This document shows, piece after piece, positions 33,683-46,245 of a stretch of DNA of 63,209 nt. Within the stretch, counting starts at the first letter, position 1, and each line of letters starts with the position of its first letter. Where the stretch lies: assembly GCA_027575805.1 (NCBI GenBank), contig JANBPU010000093.1, forward strand, positions 1 through 63,209, in the 5' to 3' direction. A model generated the notes under the pieces. It was not told the origin of the DNA. It did not search any database and worked only from the letters and a program-made list of their open reading frames with translations. Origin of the DNA: Mycoemilia scoparia (taxonomy: Eukaryota; Kickxellomycota; Kickxellomycetes; Kickxellales; Kickxellaceae). A program made the position numbers and the translations under genes.

Positions 33683-33841
33683 ATGAAGTTTAATTGTGAA
33701 ACATTCTTTAATAGCCTTTTAGATGAACCCCACATGCGCGGCTCTATTTTGGCCTATTCTGAATATGAATTCATATATAAAATCGGTTCAGAGAAATACA
33801 ATAGATTTGATAAAAACAATTTTTCAATGTCTTTAAACTAG
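33683..33841 (+). CDS. Small ORF, 52 codons, unknown
   Basis: An ATG-initiated ORF (MKFNCETFFNSLLDEPHMRG and onward) with a good context (taccATG) in otherwise non-coding sequence. Its composition is protein-like (acidic and aromatic residues) and not repeat-derived. It could be a first exon or a short gene, but I recognise no family and it may be chance. Confidence 0.2.
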   Translation: MKFNCETFFNSLLDEPHMRGSILAYSEYEFIYKIGSEKYNRFDKNNFSMSLN

Positions 33842-34218
33842 AAATAAGTTGATGGACGTGTATAGAAAAGCAAAACAACCTACAAATAATAATGCAAAAC
33901 TATAAATGTAAAGAAAATATATGAGAGTCAACGCGCTAATGTTTGTTCAATGAGCATGTATGTATGTCCGCCAGGAGAGTTGGCGGGCCATCTCACATAA
34001 ACAATACAGCTATAAGATAATTGTAAAGGATATAATAAAAGAATTGTGTACCGAGGGAAAGAGAGAGCGCAAAAGGTATTAGCAGGTTTATAGACAGCCT
34101 ATATAGTTGGTATTTGAGTGGTGGGTATGTGTATGTGTACGTCTTGATAAAGAAAGGTAAGTGTGTGTGTAATAGAAAAGAAGTCTAGGATGCGTCTATA
34201 AAACCTCAAGGACTCAAA

Positions 34219-35972
<1,754 letters not shown>

Positions 35973-37323
35973 GGCGAGATGATAAAAGTATTTCCTAACA
36001 AGAAATAGAAGCGAAGAACTTGTCCAGGCACAGGAAAGATGGTGGTGTAGCACGAAAGCAGAAAGATAAATATAATAACAATAAGAAAAGGGAGACAAGG
36101 AGAGAAAGAAGGACCAAGATGGCTCAGATGGAGATATTACAATGGCAGTGTGGTGCAGAGGACAAGACAAAGACGGGTGTAGTACAGTCTAAATCAATTG
36201 GGGACGTGTTTGCAAGCCAATGCCACAAAGCGGGTCGAATAGAGTCAGCAGAAAGAAGAGGTGAGAATAGAAGAGACGAAAAGCAGCACGAAACAGATGG
36301 GGGAGAGAAGGTGGCGAGCGAAGAGTATTTGTTGAAGTTATAAGGCAAGAGATGGGCAAAAGAGGGTCCATCAGAATTCAGCACAGAACAGGTGTTGAGC
36401 CAGCCCTCAGCTGCAGTGGCGGCACAAACTTAAACAATGCACAACAAAGAGCGACTCAATTCAAATCATGACAATTGGTTCACCCCACCGCAAGTTTCCC
36501 GTGCAGACAACAGGCAGGCCTTTTCGCTTAAAATGAATGAGACCCTCACCAAATGCGGATGAAATCTACCCAGACGCACTCCATGCTTTGAACAGCCAAG
36601 GCCAATCTTTTCTTCGTCTGTCCAATGACCAGCGCTCTTGCGCGTATTCGTTGCCGTTTAGGCTCATTGTTGGTCTCCCCGCATCTGTGCAATTAGCCCT
36701 TATTTTGCGCCTGGCCACATGCCAGCTATTTTAGTTCCCTGCTACTGCCTGTTATCAGGAACACCCATCGAGCCTGAGGCTTGGTCCTGATTGTTTGCTA
36801 TCTTGATATTTTACTGGTTAGCGCTCGCCCCTCCTGTCCTCCGCACTTTTAACAGATTCCCTGATAGAGATGGCATTCACGACTGTAGCTCTAGCGCCAG
36901 CTATATCCTAATCACGGTCTGTGTGCAAGTTGCACTTCTCCTGCCTCTGCTGCCCCTTCAAGTCGTTAGAGGAGGCCTGCAGCTCGCTCAAAAGTTTCCG
37001 TGTATGGTCCCAAATCAGTGCTGCCAAACCAAACCAAGCTTAATAAAATAAACATTGCCTAACTTGCATAACACCAAAGAGACCAGCGCTCTTTGTTTCT
37101 GCAGATCTGTGTTTTTTATTGCCTTAATTGGATGCCACCAGCACCGCCAAAGCGTTTTTTCGGTTTATATGGTGGACTCTTTCTTTGCACAAAATGGCAT
37201 TACATTTCTATAACCTTGTATAACGCTGCATTTGGCATTTCAACCTTGTTTACAATAAACACACACACACCTCAAATTATAAAAGCGCAATACATAAATC
37301 CTAAAAGATCATGACCCACCCTC
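35973..37323. other. Intergenic region between MAP kinase start and UTP15 stop
   Basis: About 1.35 kb. The part next to the MAP kinase start (about 36050-36330) is purine-rich on the + strand, that is, pyrimidine-rich on the sense strand of the kinase gene, consistent with a promoter or long 5' UTR. The rest shows no gene. Confidence 0.5.
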
Positions 37324-39081
37324 TTAGCTACTTGTGGCATTTGCTGCTGATGCTGCTGCAGCCCTGCGTAGAGCCGAACTTTCGGATGTAGCTATTAACA
37401 TGTCCATAGATCCCATCAGCTGCTGGAGCTGGCTTTGTAGCCTGACTTCTGTGTCAATTTTACGCCTCAACCGCCCCAGAAGCTCACCAATGGCTGTGGA
37501 CTGACCGAGAACAGTGCCGTATATATCGAGAAGGATATTTGTCACATCAATCAGCAGATTGGAGTAGCGGGGGCAGGTTATGTATTTTATCAGGAACCTG
37601 ACTATTGGGTCCAGGGACAATTCGTCGCGACCAGCAAGTGCCTGTCGCAGCCCGTCGCGATGCACGAGCTCTTCTAGCAAAGAGACAACGGTCAATCCTG
37701 TGCGGTTCTTGCTGAGGACAGCATCAAGAGCATTGGAGTATTGGAATGACTTCAGGTACTTGTCGTAGTCTGCAAGTCGGTTGCGACGGCGTGCTTCTAC
37801 GCGGAAATCGTCCTTATCGCCACCGTAGGCCTTTCCACGCAAAAAGTACTCGTATGTTCCACCAAACAGCTTCTTCAGCTCCTCTTCCCGAGCCTGGCTT
37901 TCCTCTGCTGTGTGTGGGCGCTTTCGAATTGACAAAAGCCCAGAGGACATGCCGACCGCCAATACAGTGTCGTCTGGAGAAACGCCTAAACTGAGAATTG
38001 GGGCTGGGTACTTTATGCTGTGGAGCATCCGGTAATCCTGGACATCGTAGATTTTAACATGGTGATCAAGCGATCCGGTGAGAAGCCTGCTGCCAGCTCC
38101 ATCAAAAGCAAGGCTGGTGACTTCCTTTTCGTGGTTGCCAATTGTGGTGACGTGTCTTCCGCCTGCCAAGGTATCGTAGATCTTGACACATGGGCCTCCA
38201 GCAACGGCTATGAGGCCACCTCCAGGGAAGGCCAAGACATCTTCAACCGGATAGTCGTGGTCAATGTCCAAAATGCATTCATTGGAGCGGATGTCCCACA
38301 GTTTGACTGTATGATCATACGAGCCGGAAATAACGATATTAGGAGACTCTGGGATCACAGCGCCTGCACGGACATAATCTGTGTGCTTTTCGAAAACTGA
38401 TACTGCCTCCTGGCTTGGAATGTCCCAAATGATCACAGCCTTGTCATCCGAGCATGACAAAACATTGGTGTTATTTGGGAGGAATTTTGTAATATGGACT
38501 GGTCTAAATTTCAGGAAATTGAGGGTGTATTTGGTTCAAATCAGAGATGCATTCGTTGGGATGACTACATATTTTGCTTCTTATTATAGCAAGAGTATAC
38601 CACTTACTCTGTATGTTTTTTGAGCGATCTCAGGATTGCACGACTGTTGGCATTAAATATTTGAACTATCCCAGTCTGTCCACCAGCAACCATCAACTTT
38701 CCATCGCTTCTGAAGCTGGCACCATATGCTGTATCTGTGAATCTAGAAACAGACCTTTTAATGCTGCAAGTCCGGCTGCTATATATTTGCACTCTAGCGG
38801 ATGCCGAAACAGCAAAGTCGTATGGCCGTACTGGTGAAAATGATATCGATGTAACTGATGCATACTCTTTGACAAGCACGGGTGACTATAGCATGACATT
38901 CAAATACATTGGTTTTTCTCGTTTAGCATACAGCAATACTTTGATAATGGAGGGCAAAGGCGTATACATCGGCTGTGTTAAATGTAACACTTGCCTTGAA
39001 TTTCTTCCAATATTCGGCCTCTGGGGCCACCGCCTTGGCAGGCTGGGGAAAACTCTTTGTTCCGATACGTCTGTATTCCAT
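37324..39081 (-). CDS. UTP15: U3 snoRNP protein Utp15, WD40 SSU processome subunit
   Basis: Utp15 is part of the UTP-A (t-UTP) complex that links rDNA transcription to early pre-rRNA processing. Three exons (39081-38995, 38885-38608, 38503-37324) join in frame to give 514 residues, matching the usual length. The N-terminus (MEYRRIGTKSFPQPAKAVAPEAEYWKKF without the last residues being certain) is the conserved Utp15 start. Seven WD-type blades follow (for example KLMVAGGQTGIVQIFNANS, VIIWDIPS, VKLWDIRSNE, VKIYDVQD). The C-terminal UTP15 domain (FRGKA-like YFLRGKAYGG, LKSFQYSNALDAVLSKNRT, LLEELVHRDGL, LLDIYGTVLG) is complete. Its first intron begins with GC (gcaagt); an alternative GT six bases downstream would also keep frame and add two residues. 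Confidence 0.94.
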
Positions 39082-39580
39082 TTGGGAGATGCCAATGCTT
39101 GCTTGGCTTTTAAATGCGAAAGAAAGAGGCTAAACTCTGTAACAAAAGCCTTGAAGCAATGGATTATTAGCATTTACACCAACTACACACACATACACAA
39201 AATTTTGGCTAGTATTTTTTGTTTTCTTGCTGTGATGATGATTGATCAATCCTTATGAAAATTTAATCACTGAAAAATTGGAAAGGATTGTATTTCAGAT
39301 TATAGCCAGGTGATGTTCATCAACGATGTGCTATTTGATGAGTATGTATAGCTTTGAAAAAAGAGCAACAATGGCCAGATCAGTAGTAGTATAGTTTGTT
39401 TTAAAGAAAATCAGAGAACACTGGGATTGTTAGTGATAGCAGACCTTTTCTCTCCCCCTCTTACACCCTCCTTATATTTTCTTTCCTAAATTTAATATAA
39501 GCATACAAACCTCTGTTGGTATGGTCAGCAATAGATTCTAAAACGTATAAATTCAACAAGATATACAAAGACCATTCAAA
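39082..39580. promoter_or_regulatory. Divergent promoter between UTP15 and uL23m
   Basis: The start codons are 499 bp apart. A TGAAAATTT segment near 39256-39265 and a TGAAAAATTGG segment near 39270 resemble the RRPE element of ribosome-biogenesis genes; this is weak evidence. A pyrimidine-rich stretch near 39446-39485 is next to the uL23m start. Confidence 0.4.
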
Positions 39581-40078
39581 ATGTCGCTTGTGCCACGATT
39601 TGGTAACAAAAAAGTGTTCTTTCCAAATTTGATTTTCAAAATTATTCGTGACCCTAAGCTTGGTCCTAACCAGGCAGCCTTCCGAGTACCTTTAAATGTC
39701 AACAAATTCGACATACGCGATTACCTTTCACATCTTTATAAGGTCACTGTGACCGATGTAAGAACAGTCATATTCCCAGGAAAAAAGACCCTGGATGTCA
39801 GAACTGGGCAAAGAACAAGAACAAGTCGTATAAAGAAGGCTATTGTCACGACAGTAGAGGAATTTAAATACCCACCAAAGCCGGACGTTGACGCCGACTT
39901 TGGAGGAAAAGAGTCGAGCTATGAGTCAGAGCGTCGTAGAAAGAAGCTGCTGGGATTCAGGATACGACCATCGAAGGAACAAAAAGAGCTTGCCAAGGAA
40001 ATTAAGCAAAAGATGCTGCAAACACATGAAGAAGAGTCGGGCTCAAAGGCCAAAGCTAGTGGCAACAAATCGTCTTAA
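39581..40078 (+). CDS. Mitochondrial large-subunit ribosomal protein uL23m
   Basis: uL23m is part of the mitoribosome exit-tunnel rim. A single exon encodes 165 residues. The N-terminus MSLVPRFGNKKVFFPNLIFKIIRD and the core NVNKFDIRDYLSHLYKVTVTDVRTVIF match fungal Mrp20/MRPL23, followed by a basic segment (RTRTSRIKKAIVT) and a charged C-terminal extension. No separate cleavable presequence is evident; the basic first residues may serve as import signal. Confidence 0.93.
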   Translation: MSLVPRFGNKKVFFPNLIFKIIRDPKLGPNQAAFRVPLNVNKFDIRDYLSHLYKVTVTDVRTVIFPGKKTLDVRTGQRTRTSRIKKAIVTTVEEFKYPPKPDVDADFGGKESSYESERRRKKLLGFRIRPSKEQKELAKEIKQKMLQTHEEESGSKAKASGNKSS

Positions 40079-40688
40079 CAACGCAAATACGGATACATAC
40101 ATACATATATCATAGATAGGACGGGCTATACTATATCTTTCCACACCTCCGATCATTTTTTCTATCTGTAGTAATTAAAGGCCGTTTACAATGGCCCTTT
40201 TTGAAGCGCTTAAAAGTGACACATAGATATACATTTCCTTGCTTATTCATGAGATTTTGGAGGCTACAAAACCAACGTTCTAATTTTATGGTTCCTCTCT
40301 CTCTCTCTCCCCCTATAAATAAAAGCTAGGCATGATCCATTGTCCACCCAGGCTTCTGGATTTCATTATGCTGCTTCAATGAAGCCTGAATGAATGCTAA
40401 ACAGGACTGAGGACATAGCATCTTAGCCCGATCTATTGATAAACTTTAAAAGACAATTTATCCAGCAACCTACTTAATGGACATCACAGAGTAATTAGCT
40501 GGCCAGGCAATATCTTGCAATGACTGGCACTGGTTTGTAAATTACTAGCCAAGGACTCTATCCATGCAGCAATGAGCAGCCTATTTTATATAAATAGAGA
40601 AGTGTATTTGGAATGGCAGAGAGGGGGGTATGGAAAATGACAGGCTGTAAGTAATGAAACGGTACGAAATATATTGTGATTCTGCGTA
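40079..40688. other. Convergent spacer between uL23m and dynein light chain
   Basis: 3' flanks with a (TC)n run near 40297-40312. No gene seen. Confidence 0.5.
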
Positions 40689-41114
40689 TTAACCCGACTT
40701 GAAGATCATGACAGCCGTCTGGTCAACATACAAGAAAAGGAAGTGTTTGGTTTCTAAAAAATTCAAAAAATAAGCAGTTTGTTGATATAAAGCATGTTCT
40801 TAGGGGCATCATAAAGTAGTAGTAGCCAAAGTGTCAGGGCAAGTCTTACCATGGGTAACATATGAACCGAAATTGCGTCCAACAATTACATGCCAGGTGG
40901 CACCAAACTTGCGGTCGCATTCGCGCTTGATATTGGCTGCAATGTCCTTTTCGATTGTGTTTGCATCAAAAGCGTCGGTAATGATTTTGATGGCATCTGT
41001 ACGCATCTCGTCGGACATGTCTACGCTTTTTACCACGACTTTGCGCTCAACAGGCTTGGTGCCGTTAGCAGGGGCATTTGCGGCAGCGGGAGATTCGACT
41101 TTGGCATCAGACAT
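40689..41114 (-). CDS. Dynein light chain LC8 (DYNLL)
   Basis: LC8 is a hub dimerisation protein of cytoplasmic dynein and many other complexes. Two exons (41114-40850, 40753-40689) encode 109 residues. After an Ala/Pro-rich extension of about 22 residues that is absent from animal LC8, the sequence follows the family: VKSVDMSDEMRTDAI, NTIEKDIAANIKRE, FGATWHVIVGRNFGSYVTH, and in exon 2 ETKHFLFLYVDQTAVMIFKSG. The conserved end FKSG confirms the second exon. The partner-binding groove residues are intact. Confidence 0.95.
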
Positions 41115-41449
41115 TTTTATAAGAAAAGAGACGAAATGAGATTTGAAACAGCGAAATCAGTCAATGGGGTATTAAAGCCTTGAGGGGAGAGGAGGGATAT
41201 AAAGTAAACAAAGGGAAAGAAAGCGTGAAATGATACTAGCAGAGGCCAAACTAACCACCGAGTTTGTAAACACAAATGCGATGGGCGAGAAAATACATTG
41301 ATTACAGAATAGGGCCAGCCCGCTCAAAGCTGCATTCCTTGACATCTCAGCAAGCCAGACTCATGGTGGAGCCAGCCTGACAACCACATTCGACTGACTG
41401 TTGTTGTTTACACAAAAGTCTGTGATTGTGCTTGTTAATCCGTGAACAA

Positions 41450-41538
41450 ATAGATCATAATTTTTGAAGGGTGAGTGATTATAGGGACAATCACAGCCAA
41501 ACGTGTGTCTAACCCTTCAAAAATAACCACCCAAATCT
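41450..41538. mobile_element. MITE-like element, copy 10 (family A)
   Basis: AGATCATAATTTTTGAAGGG on the left, ATTATAGGGACAATCACAGC in the middle and ACCCTTCAAAAATAACCACC on the right. It is one of the shorter copies (about 89 bp). Confidence 0.85.
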
Positions 41539-41769
41539 GCTAATAAACATATGTGCCTTAATCGAGCCCTATTCCCACAGCTATCGTCATTTATAAGGTG
41601 TTCGGATTTGAGAACGACAGCACTAATGCTGCCAGGCATATTCAAAGGAGCAGAAGGCCAAGCAAAACATAGCAAGGAATTAAACACCCTTATTTACAGC
41701 CCTTTGAAGGAGAGGGATGGGCGAGAACACTGGCCCCAGATACTATGTTCATAGGTATCCATTGAGGCA

Positions 41770-41862
41770 AATATGTAGTTATTTGTGAAGGGTGTCCAAC
41801 GGTTATAGGGGCAGTCACAGCCAAATCAGCGACTAACCCTTCAAAAACAACTTCTCATATGG
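41770..41862. mobile_element. MITE-like element, copy 11 (family A)
   Basis: AATATGTAGTTATTTGTGAA on the left, TTATAGGGGCAGTCACAGCC in the middle and ACCCTTCAAAAACAACTTCT with CATATGG on the right. It is of the same short type as copies 8 and 10. Confidence 0.83.
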
Positions 41863-42102
41863 ATCAGATATTAACTTATTAACAAGGGGTTTATTTATAG
41901 TTTTTAATTCAAAAAGTACTAAATAATAATAGACCAGGTAGGTCTGTTCCTAATAACAATACTCGAGAACATCATTTGACTTATTTATTGACATGCCAGT
42001 AGTAGCGCTGTATGCACACGCATGTGTCTGTGTGAAGCGGGTGGCGTTATTTGGGTGATATTGGCTGTTTGGACTAACAGAGCCCCAGAGGACATCCCCC
42101 CA

Positions 42103-43155
42103 CTAAGCAGCGGCAGTGCTAGTCTGCTGTTGCTGTTGGTGGTGAGGCGAGGTTGGCGATGATGGTTCCGAGCTCCTGGCACTGGACGCCTTGTCATAAA
42201 AGTTCTTGGTGATGCGTTCTAGAATCGGGATCTGCTCGCCTCCAATGAGGATAAGGTTGAGCACCTTGGACTGCGTGTCCTCATCGCTGCGCTTGTATTC
42301 TGTGTAGAGCTTCTGGTACTTGGTCGTGAGTGCGTCTTTGCTAGAATTGTAGTATGGCTGAAGATGCTGGGGAAGGTATGCGGGGAGAGACTCGAGGGTT
42401 GACTTGGCAAAGGACTGAAGGAACTGGAAGGTTGTTGTTGCGCGGGCGGTGATTTCATCCTTGTAAACATTGGCGGTGTCTTTCAAGGTAACCGTGGCAA
42501 ACAAAATCGTGTTTTTGGCCGTTGCGATGGGGTGACGCGCAGCATCGGAGAGGGTGTAGACATGGGGCTCAATGCGGTAGTAAACTCTGGTCGAGATCTT
42601 TGTGGCTATGGCGAAGGCTTTGGTTGGTGCATTTCGATTGGCAGTCTCTTCCTTCTCAGAGCTGGAGGAGTCTTGGCCCTCTACCTTCTGGTTTTCAGTG
42701 GGTGGCAGGACCTTCTCAACTGTCTTATCAACAACATCGAGAACTTGGCTGGATGTGCTCTCAGCTGTGTCAATAATGTGGGCCACTTTGGGGTAGGCTT
42801 GGCGGGTGTCATGGTAATAGGCTTTGACGGAATCAATCAATTCCTTGCTGGGCTTCTTGACGCTGGGGTACACGGCTTCAACCTTGTCCAGCGATCCCTG
42901 GGCAAGCGTGTCGAGGGTTTTGAGTGGTCCTTGGAGTCGGGGAACCGAGGCCACAGAATATACGACCTTGCCGCCCAGGTTCTCCGCACGGGCAAGGATA
43001 GCGGAGCTGTACTGGTTCTTGTCAGCTACCTCATGGATAGATACCAAGGTGTCCCTGATGAAAGGGAGGGCGTAAAGTCTGGTGAAAATGGTCTTCTCGG
43101 CAACTGGGGCTGGCTCTGGGGCTGCAGAGTTGTTGTACTCAGTATCTGTAGCCAT
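42103..43155 (-). CDS. Perilipin-like lipid droplet protein (Cap20/Pln1 group)
   Basis: Fungal perilipins coat lipid droplets and protect stored fat. The gene is one exon of 350 residues. The N-terminal region (FTRLYALPFIRDTLVSIHEVAD, SVPRLQGPLKTLDTLAQGSLDKVEAVYPSV) resembles the PAT-like domain of fungal Cap20/Mpl1. The middle has long amphipathic helices (KTILFATVTLKDTANVYKD) and the C-terminus a short polyQ run and Ser/Pro-rich tail. The codon usage is strongly biased to C/G third positions, which suggests high expression. The long ORF on the opposite strand results from that bias. Confidence 0.85.
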   Translation of the reverse strand: MATDTEYNNSAAPEPAPVAEKTIFTRLYALPFIRDTLVSIHEVADKNQYSSAILARAENLGGKVVYSVASVPRLQGPLKTLDTLAQGSLDKVEAVYPSVKKPSKELIDSVKAYYHDTRQAYPKVAHIIDTAESTSSQVLDVVDKTVEKVLPPTENQKVEGQDSSSSEKEETANRNAPTKAFAIATKISTRVYYRIEPHVYTLSDAARHPIATAKNTILFATVTLKDTANVYKDEITARATTTFQFLQSFAKSTLESLPAYLPQHLQPYYNSSKDALTTKYQKLYTEYKRSDEDTQSKVLNLILIGGEQIPILERITKNFYDKASSARSSEPSSPTSPHHQQQQQTSTAAA

Positions 43156-44382
43156 GACTATATACTTTTGCTGTAAATGTCAGTGAATAAAAAACAAGAG
43201 GTAAAGATAAAGATGAACAACCGCGTCGGTGGATTGGGTCTTTATATATGCGAAGCCAGTAATGGGCCAAGGGGCCACAATTTCTTGGCCCTCATCCAAG
43301 CCACTCTATTGGCATTATTTTCCTCCCCAAAACTATCACAACCATTGCATCTCTTTGCCAAAGATCTTGGGCTGGAATATCAAGAATCGTGAAATCGGCC
43401 ATAAGCACATGATTGTGCATACACGCCTTCTCCATATTAAACACCAGAAGAGAGTTTTCGTCGATCACACTTCGGCAACGCCCGGGATTTATAGCAACTT
43501 TATCCAGGACCTGCGTGCTGTGGTTTCTCAGGGCTTCACTAGGACAGGGACGTGATATCTATCAGCACTTGACGCCTCTGCGCCAATGTGTTGGTCTCTG
43601 ATCTTACTAGGGCAAAAACCTGCTTGTCCCGCTTTGTATCCATTCTAAGCTAGTCTATTGTCCTTGCTGACTCCATTGTCTTTGCTTCATCCTTCAGGTC
43701 TTTGCCATTACGTCTTGATGAGCCTACTATTCCTGCTCTCCATTATAAATGCACAAGCGCATTTCCAGCCCTCAGACACGCCATGTGGGTGGCCAAAATC
43801 ACTGGACGGTGAATGACATGGCGCAATAGTGACAGGCACACACACACACACACATTATGAAGCCCTAATTGCGCAGCATTCTTATGGAACGACCCACGCT
43901 CACAGACAAGCCAATATGCCTTGCATAAACGCATTTTGCAGGACAGGCTTATATGTAACGCCGACAGAAAAACCTCCTGAGCCGCGCCGAACCAGTAGCC
44001 TTCGTCAAATGGTAGTGTTTTGGGCGAGGCATTGCTATCAACAAAGCATGTGTCAACTTGGTGGCCTCTCAACCACTTTCACGTGAAAATGATTTGCTGC
44101 TGATCCCAAGGCTCAAATATGGCTTTATTTCTTTTTTGGAATTGTGTGGAATCATTTGCTAATCAAGCATATTGTTGAAGCCTTTTTTGTTGGGCACAAA
44201 GTATTATCTTTGACAAATTAAAATTTATTAGGAATGTTGAGTTAATCCGAAAAACAAGGCAAAGGCATTATTAATGACTGGGCAGAATAGTAAGTGGTTT
44301 AGAAATCTTTGAAATAACAAATGGTAGCTGCTGCTGCTGCTGGTATCCTAGCAGCCACCCGCCAGCGCTAGAAAGGGTGTCT
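43156..44382. other. Intergenic region between perilipin start and PHO84-like stop
   Basis: Promoter of the perilipin gene on the left. A (CA)n run at 43837-43854. No gene supported. Confidence 0.5.
43837..43854. repeat. (CA)n microsatellite
   Basis: Nine uninterrupted CA units. Confidence 0.9.
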
Positions 44383-46245
44383 CTATGCACGAGCAGCCTG
44401 CTGGACATATTCAGGCGTGGCCTGATAATCCTCCAGTGGAGTTTGCTCTGGGGTGTAGTCATCGTCAAACTCGCCGGAGAGCTCCTCAAGAGTCTTGCCC
44501 TTGGTCTCGGGGATAAACCATGTGAATACCAGACCAATGAACATGAAAAGGGCGAAGATCTGGATGAGCTGGGGGATGAAGGCGTTCTTGCCACCACGAT
44601 CCTTGAGCTGGAAGAAGCCGACCTGCGAGATGATGGCACCAAGCTTGCCCATAGCAGCAGAAATGCCATGGCCAGTTGAGCGCCAGCGAGTGGGGAAGAC
44701 CTCGGCGGGAACAATGAAAGTTGTGCTGTTTGGACCGAAGTTGAGGAAGAACTGGGCGAGGGTGAAGAGGACAATGAAGCCGGCAATCGAGCGATCGAGG
44801 ATCTGGTGGTAAGCAAAGCCAAGAATGATGAATAGGATGACAAGCATGGTGAAGCCCATGAACTGGATAAAGCGACGGCCAAGACGGTCGACAGTGAAGA
44901 TTGTTGCGATGTATCCTGGAAGAGTTCCAAGACAGTTGAGAATGATGTTGCCAACGGCGTTGAGGAAGACAAGGCGCCAGATGGTATCCTTCTTGGGGTC
45001 GCCGCCGAAACCAATAGCGCTGAGAATGATGGATGTGTTGAGATTGAGACCGTAGAAGGCAACGTCAAGGGCAAACCAGGTTACCGATGTACCCATGAGG
45101 ACCTTGAAGTGCTTCCACTGACCAAAGTGGCGCTTGAACTCCTTCCACGATGGCTTGGGCAGCTCCTTCCTTACGGCGACAGCCTTGACAGGCTTGCCAT
45201 CAACGGTAGTAAGAACCTCCTGCTTCTCAAGGCTTCCTGGGTTCTTCTTGAGGACCTTGTTGACATCGCTGGAGGCCTTGGTGATATCGTTGTCAATATC
45301 GAGGGTGTAGCGAGGCGTTTCGGGGATGGTGAGACGGAAGTAGAGGGCAGCGACGCCAGGGATGACACCGACACCGACAACGATACGCCAGCAGTAGTCG
45401 AGCATGAGCTGGTCGTTGTCAATGGCGCCCTTGAAACAGGCAAGAACGACCATGGCTACGAGGGAGGCGCTGACAATGCCCAGACCCTGGAAGGAGAAAA
45501 TGGTGGCAATCATTGCGCCACGGTTCTTGCTATTGGCAAATTCAGAGACGATGGTGCTACTGGCAGGGTAGTCGCCGCCAATACCAAAGCCAAGGAAGAA
45601 GCGCCAGATGAACAGGAACCAGTATACAGACAAGCCGCGCATGGCACTGCCAGAGAAGGCACAGCCGATGGTGCAGACGATGATGATGATGAGTTCGATA
45701 CCGTACACGCGCTTGCGGCCAAGACGGTCACCAAGATAGCCGAAAACGAGCTGGCCAAACATAGTGCCGATCTGAGCCGATGCCTTGACCAGGGTGTCGA
45801 TGGTGCGGGGAGTTGTGTTCTTTGCTGAGCCCTCAGCATCGGCATAGTAGACAAAGCCCATCATATACATGGCAATGTTGATGGCAAACAGATCGTACTG
45901 GTCAGTATAGAAGCCTGGAATGCATCAATAAAGAAATCGATACGGGGTGGCATCGGGTTTTGGAAGAGGAAAAGCATTTCGAACATAGAGCATGCGCACA
46001 AACAATAGATAATAGACAAAATGTTAGTAAGATGCTTGGTCCCAGGGCGGGAGTAGCCAGATAAACAGCCGATCTGTCTAGAGAGGGAGAGACATACCTA
46101 TGCCAGCTACGATGATGGTCTTTACGTGGAACCAACTGAACTTTGCGTTGTCAATGGCCTCGAGGGCATTGCGACGGGCAACCGTCTCGTCGTGGGTGGG
46201 GACGTGGTCCTCAAGGGCCACCTTGTTGTCTTGTATGTGAGACAT
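44383..46245 (-). CDS. Inorganic phosphate:H+ symporter, Pho84/PHT1 family (MFS)
   Basis: A major facilitator transporter that takes up phosphate at the plasma membrane. Two exons (46245-46098, 45914-44383) join in frame to give 559 residues with about twelve transmembrane helices. Exon 1 has the cytosolic N-terminus and the first helix (WFHVKTIIVAGIG), completed by FYTDQYDLFAIN in exon 2, the family's conserved first-helix end. Further hallmarks are GYLGDRLGRKRVYG, GFGIGGDYPASSTIVSEFA (PHT1 signature), FNFGPN-like FLNFGPNSTTFIVPAEVFPTRWR and the C-terminal PETKGKTLEEL. The central loop of about 90 residues is longer than in plant members, as in fungal Pho84. Codon bias suggests strong expression. 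Confidence 0.95.

Larger units (their letters stand above)
33487..34218. other. Convergent spacer between methyltransferase and MAP kinase
   Basis: Holds a degenerate MITE copy 8 bp beyond the methyltransferase stop codon, a 52-codon ORF at 33683-33841, and AT-rich sequence. No other gene seen. Confidence 0.5.
41115..42102. other. Intergenic region between LC8 start and perilipin stop
   Basis: Promoter of the LC8 gene on the left, two MITE-like copies, and the 3' flank of the perilipin gene. No other gene seen. Confidence 0.55.

Noticed and set aside
38440..38503. Suspected frameshift in UTP15 exon 3
   Set aside because: Recounting the bases shows that the exon joins in frame; the run has four As, not five.
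42532..43176. 214-codon ORF antisense to the perilipin gene
   Set aside because: Same cause: codon bias of the real gene leaves few stops on the other strand.
45109..45828. 239-codon ORF antisense to the phosphate transporter
   Set aside because: It mirrors a strongly codon-biased gene (rich in C/G third positions), has no recognisable domain and lies fully inside the PHO84-like exon.
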